A stretch of 64,000 nt of DNA from Bacillota bacterium (lineage in GTDB: Bacteria > Bacillota > DSM-12270 > Thermacetogeniales > Thermacetogeniaceae): positions 112,206 through 176,205 of the forward strand of contig JARYLU010000002.1 of assembly GCA_029907475.1 (NCBI GenBank). Reading direction: 5' to 3'. Both the position numbers and the translations under genes were made by a program. The notes under the pieces were generated by a model that saw only the letters and a program-made list of their open reading frames with translations, was not told where the DNA came from and made no database searches. Position 1 is the first letter of the stretch; each line of letters begins with the position of its first letter. Shown piece by piece: positions 26,263 through 36,600 of the stretch.

Positions 26263-27345
26263 ATGAAAAAGAAATTGTCTTTAAAGCCGTTAGTGCTCGT
26301 CTTTATCGTTCTTTTATCCCTGGCGGCTGCGGGATGCAGTCGAAATGAACAGCAGGCAACAGGCGAGGCAAAAAAAACTACCATCACCATTAAAGATTCC
26401 ACCGGGAAGGATATTACCGTTCCCGGAGGATTGAGCAGGGTCGTGTTGCTCAATTCAGATGCTGCTGAAGCCCTGCGAGTTCTCGGAGTTTCCGGGGATA
26501 TAATTGCAGGGGTGAGCGATAGTGTCCGGGAGGATCCTTACCTCGGCCTGGAAGGTAAGCCTTCTGTAGGGAAATCCTTTACACCCAACATTGAGAAAAT
26601 AGCCCAGTTAAAGCCCCAAGCCGTGATAACGTATGGCAAGTGGCCGGACACGAAGCTGGAGGAGAAACTGGAGCCGGTTGGGATCAGGGTGATCAGGCTT
26701 GATTTTTACAAGCCCGAAACTTATGACCGCGATCTTTCCGCTGCAGCTAAGCTCTTCGAAAAGGAGAAAAGAGCGGAGACTTTCCTCAATTGGAAGACCG
26801 AAAAAACAGCGGTTGTAACGGAGCGGGTGAAAAAATTAAAAGAACAGGAAAAGGTCAAGGTGTACGGTACATGGTACTCTTCCTTCGAAAAAGGGGAATG
26901 GAAACCGTATGCCCAGGGAACAGCGCTCCATCAAGGGATTGAGGCGGCGGGGGGCGTGAATATTGCGCGGGAACTCGAGGGTTATCCTGCCGTTAGTGCA
27001 GAGTGGGTGTTACAGAAAAATCCCGATGCAGCAGTATTTGGCGTTCTTGAAGAGAAAGGGCTGGGATATACCGCGGCGGACTCCACCGTTGCGGTCGGAT
27101 TAAGGAACAATGCTCTTCAGAACCAAGTCTTGAGTAAAACGGGAGCGGGAAGGAAGGAAAGCGTTTATTTCCTCAATACTAAATTGCTCGGCGGTGACAA
27201 GACGTACCTGGGTGCCCTCTATCTTGCCAAATGGTTCTACCCCGAGCTTTTTAAAGATATTGACCCTGATCAGGTGCTCCAGGAGTATTTCGAAAAGTGG
27301 TTGAGGGTTCCTTTCAAGGGGATCTGGGCATACCCGAAGCAATAA
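26263..27345 (+). CDS. ABC transporter substrate-binding lipoprotein, BtuF/FepB family (copy C)
   Basis: 360 residues from ATG 26263 (GGGAATTGGG upstream); the frame is open through the leader hairpin to 26212 but that part is not coding. Lipobox LAAAGC places Cys near residue 25. Peripla_BP_2 fold: GLSRVVLLNSDAAEALRVLGVSGDI, KIAQLKPQAVITYG, VSAEWVLQKNPDAAVFGV, ending KGIWAYPKQ like copies A and B. It is preceded by leader element 4 and followed by the twin leader 5, so it is probably a single-gene transcript. Ligand unknown, probably the same class as copies A and B. Confidence 0.87.
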   Translation: MKKKLSLKPLVLVFIVLLSLAAAGCSRNEQQATGEAKKTTITIKDSTGKDITVPGGLSRVVLLNSDAAEALRVLGVSGDIIAGVSDSVREDPYLGLEGKPSVGKSFTPNIEKIAQLKPQAVITYGKWPDTKLEEKLEPVGIRVIRLDFYKPETYDRDLSAAAKLFEKEKRAETFLNWKTEKTAVVTERVKKLKEQEKVKVYGTWYSSFEKGEWKPYAQGTALHQGIEAAGGVNIARELEGYPAVSAEWVLQKNPDAAVFGVLEEKGLGYTAADSTVAVGLRNNALQNQVLSKTGAGRKESVYFLNTKLLGGDKTYLGALYLAKWFYPELFKDIDPDQVLQEYFEKWLRVPFKGIWAYPKQ

Positions 27346-27431
27346 ACCGGGATGTACAAAACTATGAAGAATGTATAATTAGGAACATGGGTTTATCCAT
27401 GAGTCTATAAGTCTATCATCCAGAAAAAAGA

Positions 27432-27662
27432 AGGAATTTTTGAGAAACTGGCGAAGTAAAAAATTATTAAAAGCCGGCCGAAGCCGGCACCCTGGCCGGA
27501 TGCTCTGACCCTGCATGGGGTCGGAGATGGATGCCGGGTTGCAGCATCTTCTTAAAAAGTGAACTGCAGGAAGCAGTTTTAACATAAGGATACGGCTTGG
27601 GAAAAGCAGGGCCACGAAGGTCCTTTCCTGCCGGGGAGCAGGTTAGGTGTGGCCCTTTCTCT
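27432..27662 (+). promoter_or_regulatory. Leader element 5 (long form), twin of element 4, upstream of the BtuD-like/ChlID/CobN unit
   Basis: AGGAATTT (27432-27439), 11 nt, GCGAAG (27451-27456), then the same structured leader as element 4. The hairpin GGGCCAC (27609-27615) / GTGGCCC (27649-27655) follows with the CCACGAAGGT arm and a pyrimidine tail. The two copies differ mostly at isolated bases and in the inner loop of the terminator (CCTGCC...GGCAGG versus CCTGC...GCAGG, compensating). The gene start is 150 bp further down at 27815. Confidence 0.65.
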
Positions 27663-27814
27663 TTCCTTACAGTCAAATTTTTAAATTAAGCTTGTTGACT
27701 TCACGAAAATGTATGCTCTTGGCTGAAAAACCCATCAGGTGAGGCTTCGTAGCAGGGAGAGAGAAGGGGAAAATACCAATTCATCAGGAGAAATTCATAG
27801 AAAGGAGGGACGCG

Positions 27815-28642
27815 ATGAAGCTGAAGGTAAAGGGAATCTGTTTTCGCTATGGAAGCCGGGGAGTGCTCCGGGACGTGGAGCTGGAGGCCAGAGCAGGGGA
27901 GATTCTCGCCATCATCGGTCCCAATGGAGCGGGCAAGAGCACTTTGATCCGCTGCATCAACAGGATCCTGAAGCCGTATCTGGGGACCGTCTTTCTAGAC
28001 GGAAAAGAGTTCTTCCATCTTAAGGCTCAGGAGCGCGCTCAAATAATGGGCTACGTCCCCCAGACCTCAGGCGAAGCCTTTCCTTGCACTGTGTTTGAGA
28101 CTGTTTTAATGGGGCGGAAACCTCATCTCAGTTGGGGTGTCGGAAAAGGCGATCTGGAAGTGGTGGGTGCGGTTCTTCAGCGCCTGGGACTCGCGGGCTT
28201 CGCGGAGCGCTATTTAGCCGAATTAAGCGGCGGTGAAAGACAGAAGGTTTACCTGGCGCGCGCCCTGACCCAGGAGCCCGACGTTCTCTTGTTAGATGAA
28301 CCCACGAGCAACCTTGATGTGAAGCACCAGCTGGAAGTGCTGGAACTGGTGCGGGATGTGGCCAAGCAGCAAGAGAAGTGCGTCTTGATGGTGATGCATG
28401 ACCTGAATCTGGCAGTTCGCTTTTCCGACCAATTGTTGATGTTAAAGGATGGTCTTGTATTTGCGGCAGGAAATCCTCAGGGGGTTCTGACGCCGGAGAA
28501 CATCAGAGCCGTTTACGAGGTGGAGGCGATGATTGTGCCGACGAGCTTGGGCCCTTATGTGATTACTGCAAGGGCAAGTAATGGCGCGGTGAACACCGGA
28601 GAGGAGCACCGGCAGGTTGCGGCTTCCATAGGAATGCGGTAA
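27815..28642 (+). CDS. ABC ATPase, FepC/BtuD type
   Basis: 275 residues, ATG 27815 with AAAGGAGGG. Walker A GPNGAGKST, signature LSGGERQKVYLARAL, Walker B VLLLDEPTSNLDVKHQ and the switch histidine in VMHDLNLAVRF. It fits the ATPase of a metal-chelate or cobalamin importer. No permease or binding protein is in its own transcript; the gene is followed 20 bp on by the fused chelatase gene. It may serve the ATPase-less permease at 16799 and binding proteins A-C. Confidence 0.9.
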   Translation: MKLKVKGICFRYGSRGVLRDVELEARAGEILAIIGPNGAGKSTLIRCINRILKPYLGTVFLDGKEFFHLKAQERAQIMGYVPQTSGEAFPCTVFETVLMGRKPHLSWGVGKGDLEVVGAVLQRLGLAGFAERYLAELSGGERQKVYLARALTQEPDVLLLDEPTSNLDVKHQLEVLELVRDVAKQQEKCVLMVMHDLNLAVRFSDQLLMLKDGLVFAAGNPQGVLTPENIRAVYEVEAMIVPTSLGPYVITARASNGAVNTGEEHRQVAASIGMR

Positions 28643-28661
28643 GAGGGGGTGGACTTCGAAA

Positions 28662-30698
28662 ATGGAGACTTCGAAAAGTGAGAACAAGCAGTTGCAAGAA
28701 AAGAACTCCGGGCGTTGCGTCTTTCCTTTTGCGGCGCTGTTGGGGCAGGAAAAAATGAAAAAGGCTTTACTTCTCAATGCCGTCAACCCCCGCCTGGGCG
28801 GCGTCCTTATCCGGGGGGAAAAGGGGACGGCTAAGTCTACGGCTGTAAGGGCCCTGGCTGCCTTGCTGCCGGAAATACCTGTGGTTGCGGGTTGCCCCTA
28901 CCAGTGCCATCCCTTTGAACCCCAGAAACTGTGCTTTTCCTGCATGTCGCGTAATATGGGCGGAGAACCGTTGCCTGTTGTGCGGCGGCGGGTGCAGGTT
29001 GTGGATCTACCCGTGTCTGCCACGGAAGATCGGGTGGTGGGTAGCCTTGATTTTGAATATGCCGTAAAGCACGGGGGACGCCGTTTTGAGCCAGGTCTTT
29101 TAGCGCGGGCGCACCGGGGAATTTTATACGTCGACGAGGTCAATCTGCTGGATGACCATCTTGTAGATATTTTGCTGGACGCGGCCGCTTCGGGAATTAA
29201 CTTTGTGGAGCGGGAGGGGATCTCTTACAACCACCCGGCTGAGTTCATCCTCGTGGGCACCATGAATCCCGAAGAAGGAGAACTGCGCCCGCAGCTGATC
29301 GACCGTTTCGGGCTTTGCGTTCAGGTGGACAGCGAACTAGATCCGGCGGTAAGGGTGGAAATCATCAAGCGCCGGGAGGCTTTTGACCAGGACCCGCTGG
29401 GGTTGCTTGCCAGGTGGGCTGAAGAGGAAGAAAAGGTGCGGCAGCAAATCCTTGCCGCCCAGCGCTTGCTGCCCGGGGTAACGGTTTCCCCGGAAATGGA
29501 AGAGTTGGTCACCCGGGTTTGCACCGAGGCGAGGGTGGCAGGGCACCGGGCGGACCTTGTAATGACCGCCACGGCGCGGACCCTTGCCGCCTGGTACGGG
29601 CGGCAGGAAGTAACCGACCAGGACGTTTACGAGGCGGCAGAGTTTGTTTTGCCCCACCGCATGCGGGAGGCGCCACCTCCACCCCAGGAACTGGAGCCAC
29701 CGGAGCCGGAAGAGTCTGAAGAACTGGAGGAGCAGGAAGAAGAGAAAGAAGAAGAGCAGGAGGAACAACCTCTCCCTGAAGGGCAGGAGAGCCGGGAGGA
29801 AGAGCAAAAGGATCCACCCCCCCAGCCGGCTCCCCCCCAGGGTACACCTGAAACCATCTTCGCGGTGGGAGAGCCCTTCCCTGTGCGCCGGATCAGTTTT
29901 AAGGTGAAGGGCCTCTTGCGGCGCGGGTCCGGGCGCAGGTCCCGGGGGCAAACAGCCACCAAGTCGGGCCGTTACGTGCGGAGCACCTCGCGTTGGGAGC
30001 GAAACGACCTCGCCTTTGACGCCACCCTAAGGGCGGCGGCCCCCTACCAGAAGCGGCGGAAAAGGGAGGGGGTTGCGGTCGTCATCCAGCTTGCGGATTT
30101 TCGGGAAAAGGTCCGGGAAAAGAGGATCGGCAACTTCCTCCTCTTCGTTGTTGATGCCAGCGGGTCGATGGGGGCCCAGGAGCGGATGGTGGAGGCCAAG
30201 GGAGCGGTCCTCTCGCTGCTCCTCGACGCCTACCAGAAGCGGGACCGGGTGGGGATGGTTGCCTTTCGGGGAGACCGCGCCGAGGTACTTTTGCCTCCCA
30301 CAAACAGTGTGGAACGCGCCCAGAAGCTTCTGGCGGAACTGCCCACCGGTGGCCGCACCCCGCTTTCCGCAGGGCTGCTCAGGGCCTACGAAGTGGCTAA
30401 TGCCCATCTTTTCAAAGACCCCGATATCCGTCCCCTTTTGATCATCATTTCCGACGGGAAGGCTAATGTGAGTCTCGGCGAGGAGCGTCCGTTAGCGGAG
30501 GCCTTCCGGGTGGCCGAACTCATAAAAGGGGAGCCGCGCATCAAAACCCTTGTTGTGGACGTGGAAAATAACGGTTTTCTTTCCTTCGGCCTCGCCCAAC
30601 AACTGGCAACCGCGCTGGAGGGAGACTATTACAAGCTCCGGGACCTCCAGGCAGAACGGCTGCTGGAGGCGGTGCACGGGGCCCTGGCCGGGATTTAA
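28662..30698 (+). CDS. Magnesium-chelatase-type AAA+ / VWA fusion (ChlI-ChlD)
   Basis: 678 residues. Residues ~20-345 form a ChlI-like AAA+ domain (Walker [10 protein letters not shown] at 52-60; [10 protein letters not shown]; a four-cysteine insert at C78, C82, C91, C94). Next are an acidic, proline-rich linker (~350-400; [14 protein letters not shown]) and a C-terminal VWA domain with MIDAS motif DASGSMG (498-504). ChlI and ChlD normally act as an ATP-driven motor for a large CobN/ChlH chelatase subunit; the fused form is common in prokaryotic CobN systems. Two CobN homologues in the window are the obvious partners. No corrin or chlorophyll synthesis genes are near. Confidence 0.9.
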   Translation: METSKSENKQLQEKNSGRCVFPFAALLGQEKMKKALLLNAVNPRLGGVLIRGEKGTAKSTAVRALAALLPEIPVVAGCPYQCHPFEPQKLCFSCMSRNMGGEPLPVVRRRVQVVDLPVSATEDRVVGSLDFEYAVKHGGRRFEPGLLARAHRGILYVDEVNLLDDHLVDILLDAAASGINFVEREGISYNHPAEFILVGTMNPEEGELRPQLIDRFGLCVQVDSELDPAVRVEIIKRREAFDQDPLGLLARWAEEEEKVRQQILAAQRLLPGVTVSPEMEELVTRVCTEARVAGHRADLVMTATARTLAAWYGRQEVTDQDVYEAAEFVLPHRMREAPPPPQELEPPEPEESEELEEQEEEKEEEQEEQPLPEGQESREEEQKDPPPQPAPPQGTPETIFAVGEPFPVRRISFKVKGLLRRGSGRRSRGQTATKSGRYVRSTSRWERNDLAFDATLRAAAPYQKRRKREGVAVVIQLADFREKVREKRIGNFLLFVVDASGSMGAQERMVEAKGAVLSLLLDAYQKRDRVGMVAFRGDRAEVLLPPTNSVERAQKLLAELPTGGRTPLSAGLLRAYEVANAHLFKDPDIRPLLIIISDGKANVSLGEERPLAEAFRVAELIKGEPRIKTLVVDVENNGFLSFGLAQQLATALEGDYYKLRDLQAERLLEAVHGALAGI

Positions 30699-30774
30699 AT
30701 GGAATGATGCCCTTCTCATACTTCAGGGTGGGGCTCTCGATAAATTCTACCCTAAGAAAGGAATGGTAGCAGCG

Positions 30775-31923
30775 ATGGATCAAGTTTCAGAACAGGTTGG
30801 AAGGCATGTTTACCCCTTTCCGGCAATCGTCGGCCAGGATGAGATGAAGCTCGCCCTGATCCTCAATGCCATCAACCCCAAGCTGGCCGGGGTTTTGATC
30901 CGGGGGGAGAAAGGGACGGCAAAATCCACGGCTGTAAGGGCCCTGGCCGCCCTCCTTCCAGAGAACGAGGTGGTGGCGGACTGTATCTTCGGCTGTAACC
31001 CGGATGATCTCACCACCATGTGCGGCTCTTGCAGAGAGCGGCTTTTGCGGGAGGAGGGATTTCCCAGGGCGTGGCGGAAAATGCGCGTCGTGGACCTCCC
31101 CGTGTCGGCTACTGAAGACCGGGTAGTGGGAACCCTCGACCTGGAAGAGGCAATTAAAAAAGGGGAGAAGCGTTTTGAACCCGGAGTACTGGCCGAGGCC
31201 AACCGCGGCATCCTCTACGTGGACGAGGTCAACCTTTTGGATGACCATATCGTTGACGTGCTGCTTGACTCCGCTGCGATGGGGGTAAACACTGTAGAGC
31301 GGGAGGGGGTCTCCTTTACCCACCCCGCCAACTTTATCCTCGTGGGGACCATGAACCCGGAAGAAGGTGAACTACGCCCCCAACTGCTGGACCGTTTTGG
31401 TTTATGCGTCCAGATTACGGGGATTCTCGATCCTGCTCTGAGGGTGGAGGTGATAAGGAGAAGGGTCGCCTTCGAAGAGGACCCCGCCGGGTTCTGCGCC
31501 ACTTGGGAAGGTGAACAGGAAAGGCTCAGGCAGAAGATTTTCGCGGCAAAGAAGCTCCTGCCGCAGGTGCAGGTACCGGAAAAACTTCTCTACCTCATTG
31601 CCGAGATCGCCATCGAAATGGGGGTGGACGGGCACCGCGCCGACCTCATCATGATGAAAGCCGCAAAGACCATGGCGGCCTTCGAGGGGCGGGAGGAAGT
31701 CACCGAGGAGGACATCAGGTCCACGGCTGACCTCGCCCTGCGCCACCGGATGCGCCGCAGGCCTTTCCAGGACCTCGAGCTTGACCAGAAGAAGCTGGAA
31801 GGAATCCTGACCCGGGGCGTAAACCCCGCTTCCACCTATGCCTATATCCATTCCCACACTCACGCCCACAGCCATTCCCACGATCACAAACATTTACCCT
31901 CTCCGGGGGCACGCTCAAGATAA
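30775..31923 (+). CDS. ChlI-type AAA+ ATPase with histidine-rich C-terminal tail
   Basis: 382 residues from ATG 30775 (AAGGA 12 bases upstream; ATG 30763 is also in frame but sits on that site). A single AAA+ chelatase domain: Walker [10 protein letters not shown] (44-52), [29 protein letters not shown], and four cysteines C70, C74, C83, C86 as in the preceding paralogue. Its last 25 residues contain eight histidines alternating with other residues ([15 protein letters not shown], 359-373), a likely metal-binding tail as in HypB or metallochaperones. It lies in the same operon, immediately before the ABC-2 genes and CobN. The tail suggests delivery or capture of Ni or Co during metal exchange; this is inferred. 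Confidence 0.88.
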   Translation: MDQVSEQVGRHVYPFPAIVGQDEMKLALILNAINPKLAGVLIRGEKGTAKSTAVRALAALLPENEVVADCIFGCNPDDLTTMCGSCRERLLREEGFPRAWRKMRVVDLPVSATEDRVVGTLDLEEAIKKGEKRFEPGVLAEANRGILYVDEVNLLDDHIVDVLLDSAAMGVNTVEREGVSFTHPANFILVGTMNPEEGELRPQLLDRFGLCVQITGILDPALRVEVIRRRVAFEEDPAGFCATWEGEQERLRQKIFAAKKLLPQVQVPEKLLYLIAEIAIEMGVDGHRADLIMMKAAKTMAAFEGREEVTEEDIRSTADLALRHRMRRRPFQDLELDQKKLEGILTRGVNPASTYAYIHSHTHAHSHSHDHKHLPSPGARSR

Positions 31924-31971
31924 AAAGGCAATTTCAATTTAAATAATTCGGAGTTTAGGAAGTGGTTACTT

Positions 31972-32811
31972 TTGATCGAGATACGTGGTCTATGTAAAGA
32001 TTATGGCCAAATCAAGGCAGTAGATAACCTCGACCTTACCATTCAGCAGGGGGAAATCTTTGGTCTGTTAGGCCCCAACGGGGCGGGAAAAACAACGACA
32101 GTACGGATCCTTACAACCCTTGCCAGGCCAACGGCAGGAGAGGTTTTTATTAACGGTTGGGAGGTTACCCGCCAGGCTTCGCATGTAAAAAAAGAGATCG
32201 GGGTAGTTCCCCAGCACATAAATTTAGACCAGGAATTATCGGCTTGGGAAAACCTCGAGTTGCACGGACGCCTTTACAGGATTCCTCGGGGAGAACGCCG
32301 CGCCAGGACCCAAGAACTCCTTGCTTTTGTGGGTTTGCATGACCGTGCCAGCACTCCTGTGGAACATTTTTCTGGAGGGATGAAAAGACGTTTGATGATC
32401 GCCCGCGCCCTGATGCACAGGCCGCGGACCCTTTTTCTGGATGAGCCGACCGTTGGGCTCGACCCCCAGGTGCGCCGCCGGCTCTGGGATTTGATCAGGA
32501 GCCTCAACGGACAGGGAATCACAATTCTATTGACTACCCATTACATCGAAGAGGCCGAGGCCCTGTGCCACCGGGTGGGAATCCTGAACAGGGGGAGGCT
32601 CATTGCCCTGGGAACACCTGAAGAATTGAAGGCCAGGGTGGGCAGGGTTGTGGTGGAGGTACCCAACCAGAATGAAACCGAATACCGGGTTTTCGAAAAC
32701 CGGGAGCAAGCCCTCCAGTACGCAGCTGCACTGGACCGCGATGTGGTGATCAGGGAAAGCAACCTCGAAGATGTTTTTGTAGAACTAACAGGCCATAAAG
32801 TAGGTGACTGA
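31972..32811 (+). CDS. ABC-2 exporter ATPase (DrrA/NodI-like)
   Basis: 279 residues from TTG 31972. Walker A GPNGAGKTTT, signature FSGGMKRRLMIARAL, Walker B TLFLDEPTVGLD; the C-terminus IRESNLEDVFVELTGHK is the DrrA/NodI-type tail. It overlaps the following permease by 8 bp. Such exporters move drugs, lipids or polysaccharide; the cargo here is unknown, but the pair is embedded between a chelatase ATPase and CobN. Confidence 0.9.
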   Translation: MIEIRGLCKDYGQIKAVDNLDLTIQQGEIFGLLGPNGAGKTTTVRILTTLARPTAGEVFINGWEVTRQASHVKKEIGVVPQHINLDQELSAWENLELHGRLYRIPRGERRARTQELLAFVGLHDRASTPVEHFSGGMKRRLMIARALMHRPRTLFLDEPTVGLDPQVRRRLWDLIRSLNGQGITILLTTHYIEEAEALCHRVGILNRGRLIALGTPEELKARVGRVVVEVPNQNETEYRVFENREQALQYAAALDRDVVIRESNLEDVFVELTGHKVGD

Positions 32812-33547
32812 AATGCGGGATACTTATACAGTTTTTTGGCGGGAACTGCTGATGCTCCGCAAAAAATTCCTGCGGTTTTTTGCCGGTAGCATGGTCAGCC
32901 CCCTGCTTTACCTGATGGCTTTTGGCTGGGGCTTGGGGCGGAATATCCAGTTTGGTGGAGCAAATTATCTTGACTTTGTCGTGCCGGGCATTATGGCCTT
33001 GAGCGCCATGAACGGAAGTTATAATGCAACAGGTACATCCCTCAACATCAGCCGCCTTTACCATAAGACTCTCGAGGAATTCCTGGTCTCTCCCATCAAC
33101 GTTTGGTCGCTTGTGCTTGGTAACGTGCTCGGGGGAGTCTTGCGCGGTCTGATATCTGCGGTAATTATCCTTGTCCTGGCCTTTCTCTTTGGCGCCCAGA
33201 TGCATTATAATCTCTGGTTTTTTGTAGCTCTGTTCCTCACCTGTTTCTTATTCGCTGCCCTGGGCGTGGTGGCCGCGATGGTGGTTAATTCCCATGAAGA
33301 CATGGCGCGTTTCGGGACTTTTGTCATCCTTCCCATGAGTTTCCTGTGCGGGACCTTCTTCCGGGTGGAAAAATTCCCACCCCTTGTGGCTCATTTGATT
33401 CAGGTTCTCCCCCTTACCCATTCCGCTCTCTCGCTCCGGGCCGCAGCCCTGGATGCCGCGTTTCCCCTGGTTTCCCTGGTAGTTCTGGCGGCATATGCCG
33501 TATTTTTCTTCGGCCTGGGGATCTGGGTAACATTGAGGGTGGAGTAA
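32804..33547 (+). CDS. ABC-2 exporter permease (NodJ/DrrB-like)
   Basis: 247 residues with six membrane segments. The conserved ABC-2 block LPMSFLCGTFFRVEKFPPLVAHLIQVLPLTHSALSLR-type sequence is near residues 165-205. ATG 32804 overlaps the ATPase stop. It forms a complete exporter with the preceding gene; a second, related exporter lies after CobN. Confidence 0.9.
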   Translation: MTEMRDTYTVFWRELLMLRKKFLRFFAGSMVSPLLYLMAFGWGLGRNIQFGGANYLDFVVPGIMALSAMNGSYNATGTSLNISRLYHKTLEEFLVSPINVWSLVLGNVLGGVLRGLISAVIILVLAFLFGAQMHYNLWFFVALFLTCFLFAALGVVAAMVVNSHEDMARFGTFVILPMSFLCGTFFRVEKFPPLVAHLIQVLPLTHSALSLRAAALDAAFPLVSLVVLAAYAVFFFGLGIWVTLRVE

Positions 33548-33605
33548 GGGGTTTCTTGGTTGTGATGGGATATAAAGTTTTAAGTGAAGAGGGGAGGAAT
33601 GAATA

Positions 33606-36600
33606 TTGAAGAAAATTACAGCCGTCATGTGGCACAGCCATACCACGACCATGCGGCGGGCCGGGGAGTTGGTAAAAGATTTTCTCGAACTGCGCTGCTA
33701 TTCTGCCCGCTTTCTCGAGGAAGGAAAAGAGGAACTGGCTCTTGCCCTCGAGGATATGAGACAGGCCGACCTGATCTTTTTCTACAGGTCAACAGGTGAG
33801 ACCATCTGGGAGGAGCTGGAAGCCACGGTCAAAGAAATGGAGAAGCCTGTGGTCTGCGCCGCCCACGACCCTGCCCTCTGGCTCCTTTCGACCGTTGACC
33901 CGGAAGTTGTGGCAAGGTGCCACACCTACGTTGTCTACGGGGGCCCGGAAAATTTTGCCCAGATGCTCCGCTACCTCAGTGCGGAGGTCCTGGGTACAAA
34001 GCTTCCTTATCAAGAGCCGATCTCCTACCCCTGGGAGGGGGTCTACCACCCGGACGCCCCCCATTGCTTTGGCAGCGTTGAAGATTATCTTGCCTGGTAT
34101 CGGCCGAAAGACGCCCCCGCCGTTGGTCTCCTTTTTTCCCGGAGCCACTGGGTGAACGGCAACCTTGCCGTGGAAGACCTTTTGATCCGCCTGTTCGAAG
34201 AAAGAGGTTACAACGTAATCCCCGTTTTCTGCTACTCTTTGAAGGACGCGGAACTGGGAACCAGGGGTTCCGGGGAGGTGGTCCGGGACTATTTCTTCGA
34301 CCGGGAAGGAAGGCCGCGGATCAAAGCCCTGGTCAAGCTCATCTCCTTCTTCCTCGAGGCCAGAACGAGAAGCGATGACTTCCAGCGGGAGGGTGTGGCT
34401 GCAGCAGGCGTCACTCTCCTGCAGCAGCTGGGCGTCCCGGTTTTCCAGCCCGTTGCCTCTTTTTACCGCACCGTGGAGGAGTGGGAGAGAGATCCCCAGG
34501 GGTTGAACCACGACATCTCCTGGTGCATCGCCTTGCCAGAATTCGAAGGGGTGATCGAGCCGATCTTCATCGCCGGGGCACGCCGGGAAGGAGAACTGGA
34601 ATTCCGGGAACCCGTACCGGAGCGCTGCCGCCGGCTGGTGGAACGGGTGGCCAACTGGATCCGCTTGGCGGAAAAGCCGGTCCGGGAGCGAAAGGTGGCC
34701 TTTGTCCTGCACAACAACCCCTGCGCTTCTGTAGAAGCTACAGTGGGCAGTGGGGCCAACCTGGATACCATCGAAAGTGTGGCCAGAATTTTGCAGCAAA
34801 TGCAGAAGGCGGGCTACACGGTGGAGGCTCCCGCCGGCGGCAAGGAACTCATCGATGCCATTATGGAACGCAAGGCCATTTCAGAGTTCCGCTGGACCAC
34901 CACCGATGAGATCATCACCAAGGGCGGAGCGCTCAAGCTGATTCCGGTGGAGGAATACCGGGAGTGGTTTGATACCCTTTCGCCCCGGGTGCAGGAACGC
35001 CTCACCGACGCCTGGGGAGCCCCTCCGGGGGAGGCGAAAAACGGCGTTCCCGCTGCGATGGTGCACGAAGGCAAGATCGTCGTCACCGGAGTGCAGTACG
35101 GCAATGCTGTGGTCTGCGTGCAGCCGAAACGGGGCTGCGCCGGGGCGCGCTGCGACGGGCAGGTTTGCAAGATCCTGCATGACCCTGACATCCCACCACC
35201 GCACCAGTATCTTGCCACCTATCGCTATCTCGAGCGCGACTTTGGCGTAGATGCGATCGTTCACGTGGGAACCCACGGCAACCTGGAGTTTCTGCCTGGC
35301 AAGGGAGTTGGCCTTTCCGGGGACTGCTACCCGGACCTGGGGATCGGCACCATCCCACACCTCTACATCTACAATGCCGATAATCCCCCGGAGGGAACCA
35401 TTGCCAAGCGAAGGAGCTACGCCACCCTGGTAGACCACATGCAGACGGTGCTCACCCAGGGAGAACTCTACGACGAACTGGCGGAACTGGAACGCTGCCT
35501 TGAAGAGTACGAAAAGGCAAAGGTGGCTGATCCCGCCCGCGCCCATACCCTGGAGCACCTGATCATTGAAGAGATCAAAAAGACCAACCTGGACAAACAG
35601 ATTCCGGTGGACGGGGGCCACGTCAACTTTGCTGCCACAGTCGAAAAGGCCCACGCCCTGCTCTCCACCATCAGGAACACCCAGGTTCAGGACGGCCAGC
35701 ACATCTTCGGCGAGCTGCCTCAAGGCGAACGAAAGATTGCATTTATCAACTCTATTCTGCGTTTCGATGCCGGCCAGGAAACATCTTTGCGCCGCGCCGT
35801 TGCTGCTTTAATGGATCTCGAGCTGTCTGAACTTTTAGCTGACCAGGGAAGAATTTCTCTCCGTTTTGGGAAATCTTATGGTGCCCTGCTGGAGGAAATC
35901 GATCGGGCATCTCGAGCCTTTATCGGGTATTTCTTGAAGGGGAAGGAGGTAGGCCCGGGGTTAGCCCAGGAAGTTCTGGGAGATAAATTCATCTGCCTTG
36001 AGGCGCTATCTTCTCTTAACGCGGTTTTGCCCAGGGTTCTCGAGCTTGATGCCCGCATTGAGGCATCCCGGGAAATAGAATCCCTTCTCTCGGGGTTTGC
36101 GGGCAGATACATTCCCGCGGGACCCTCCGGCCTGATCACGCGGGGCCGCGATGACGTACTGCCTACAGGACGCAACTTTTACTCACTGGATCCTCACCGG
36201 GTACCGACGAGAGCCGCCTGGGAAGTAGGGAAGCGCCTCGCGCAAAAAGTGCTGGAAAAGCACCTTGCCGAAGAGGGCCGCTACCCGGAAAATATCGCCC
36301 TCTACTGGATGTGCAACGATATCATGTGGGCCGACGGGGAAGGCCTGGGGCAGATGTTCTACCTCCTGGGGGTGAAGCCAAAGTGGCTTCCCAACGGCCG
36401 GGTATCCGGCATCGAGGTGATCCCTTTGGAGGAACTGGGCAGGCCGCGTATCGACCTTACGGTTAGGGTGTCAGGGATCACCAGGGACAACTTCCCCAAC
36501 TGTGTGGAACTTCTGGACGAGGCAATCCAGTTCGTGGCTGCCCTGGACGAACCACCGGAGCAGAACTACGTGCGCAAGCACACCCTCGCCCAACTGGACG

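Noticed and set aside
25889..26266. 125-codon plus-strand frame before btuF copy C
   Set aside because: It covers the conserved leader RNA and terminator, which are repeated at 27432; the sequence is constrained as RNA, not protein.
27695..27717. TTGACT ... TATGCT as a sigma-A promoter for the btuD-like gene
   Set aside because: The boxes are only 11 bases apart, too close for a vegetative promoter.
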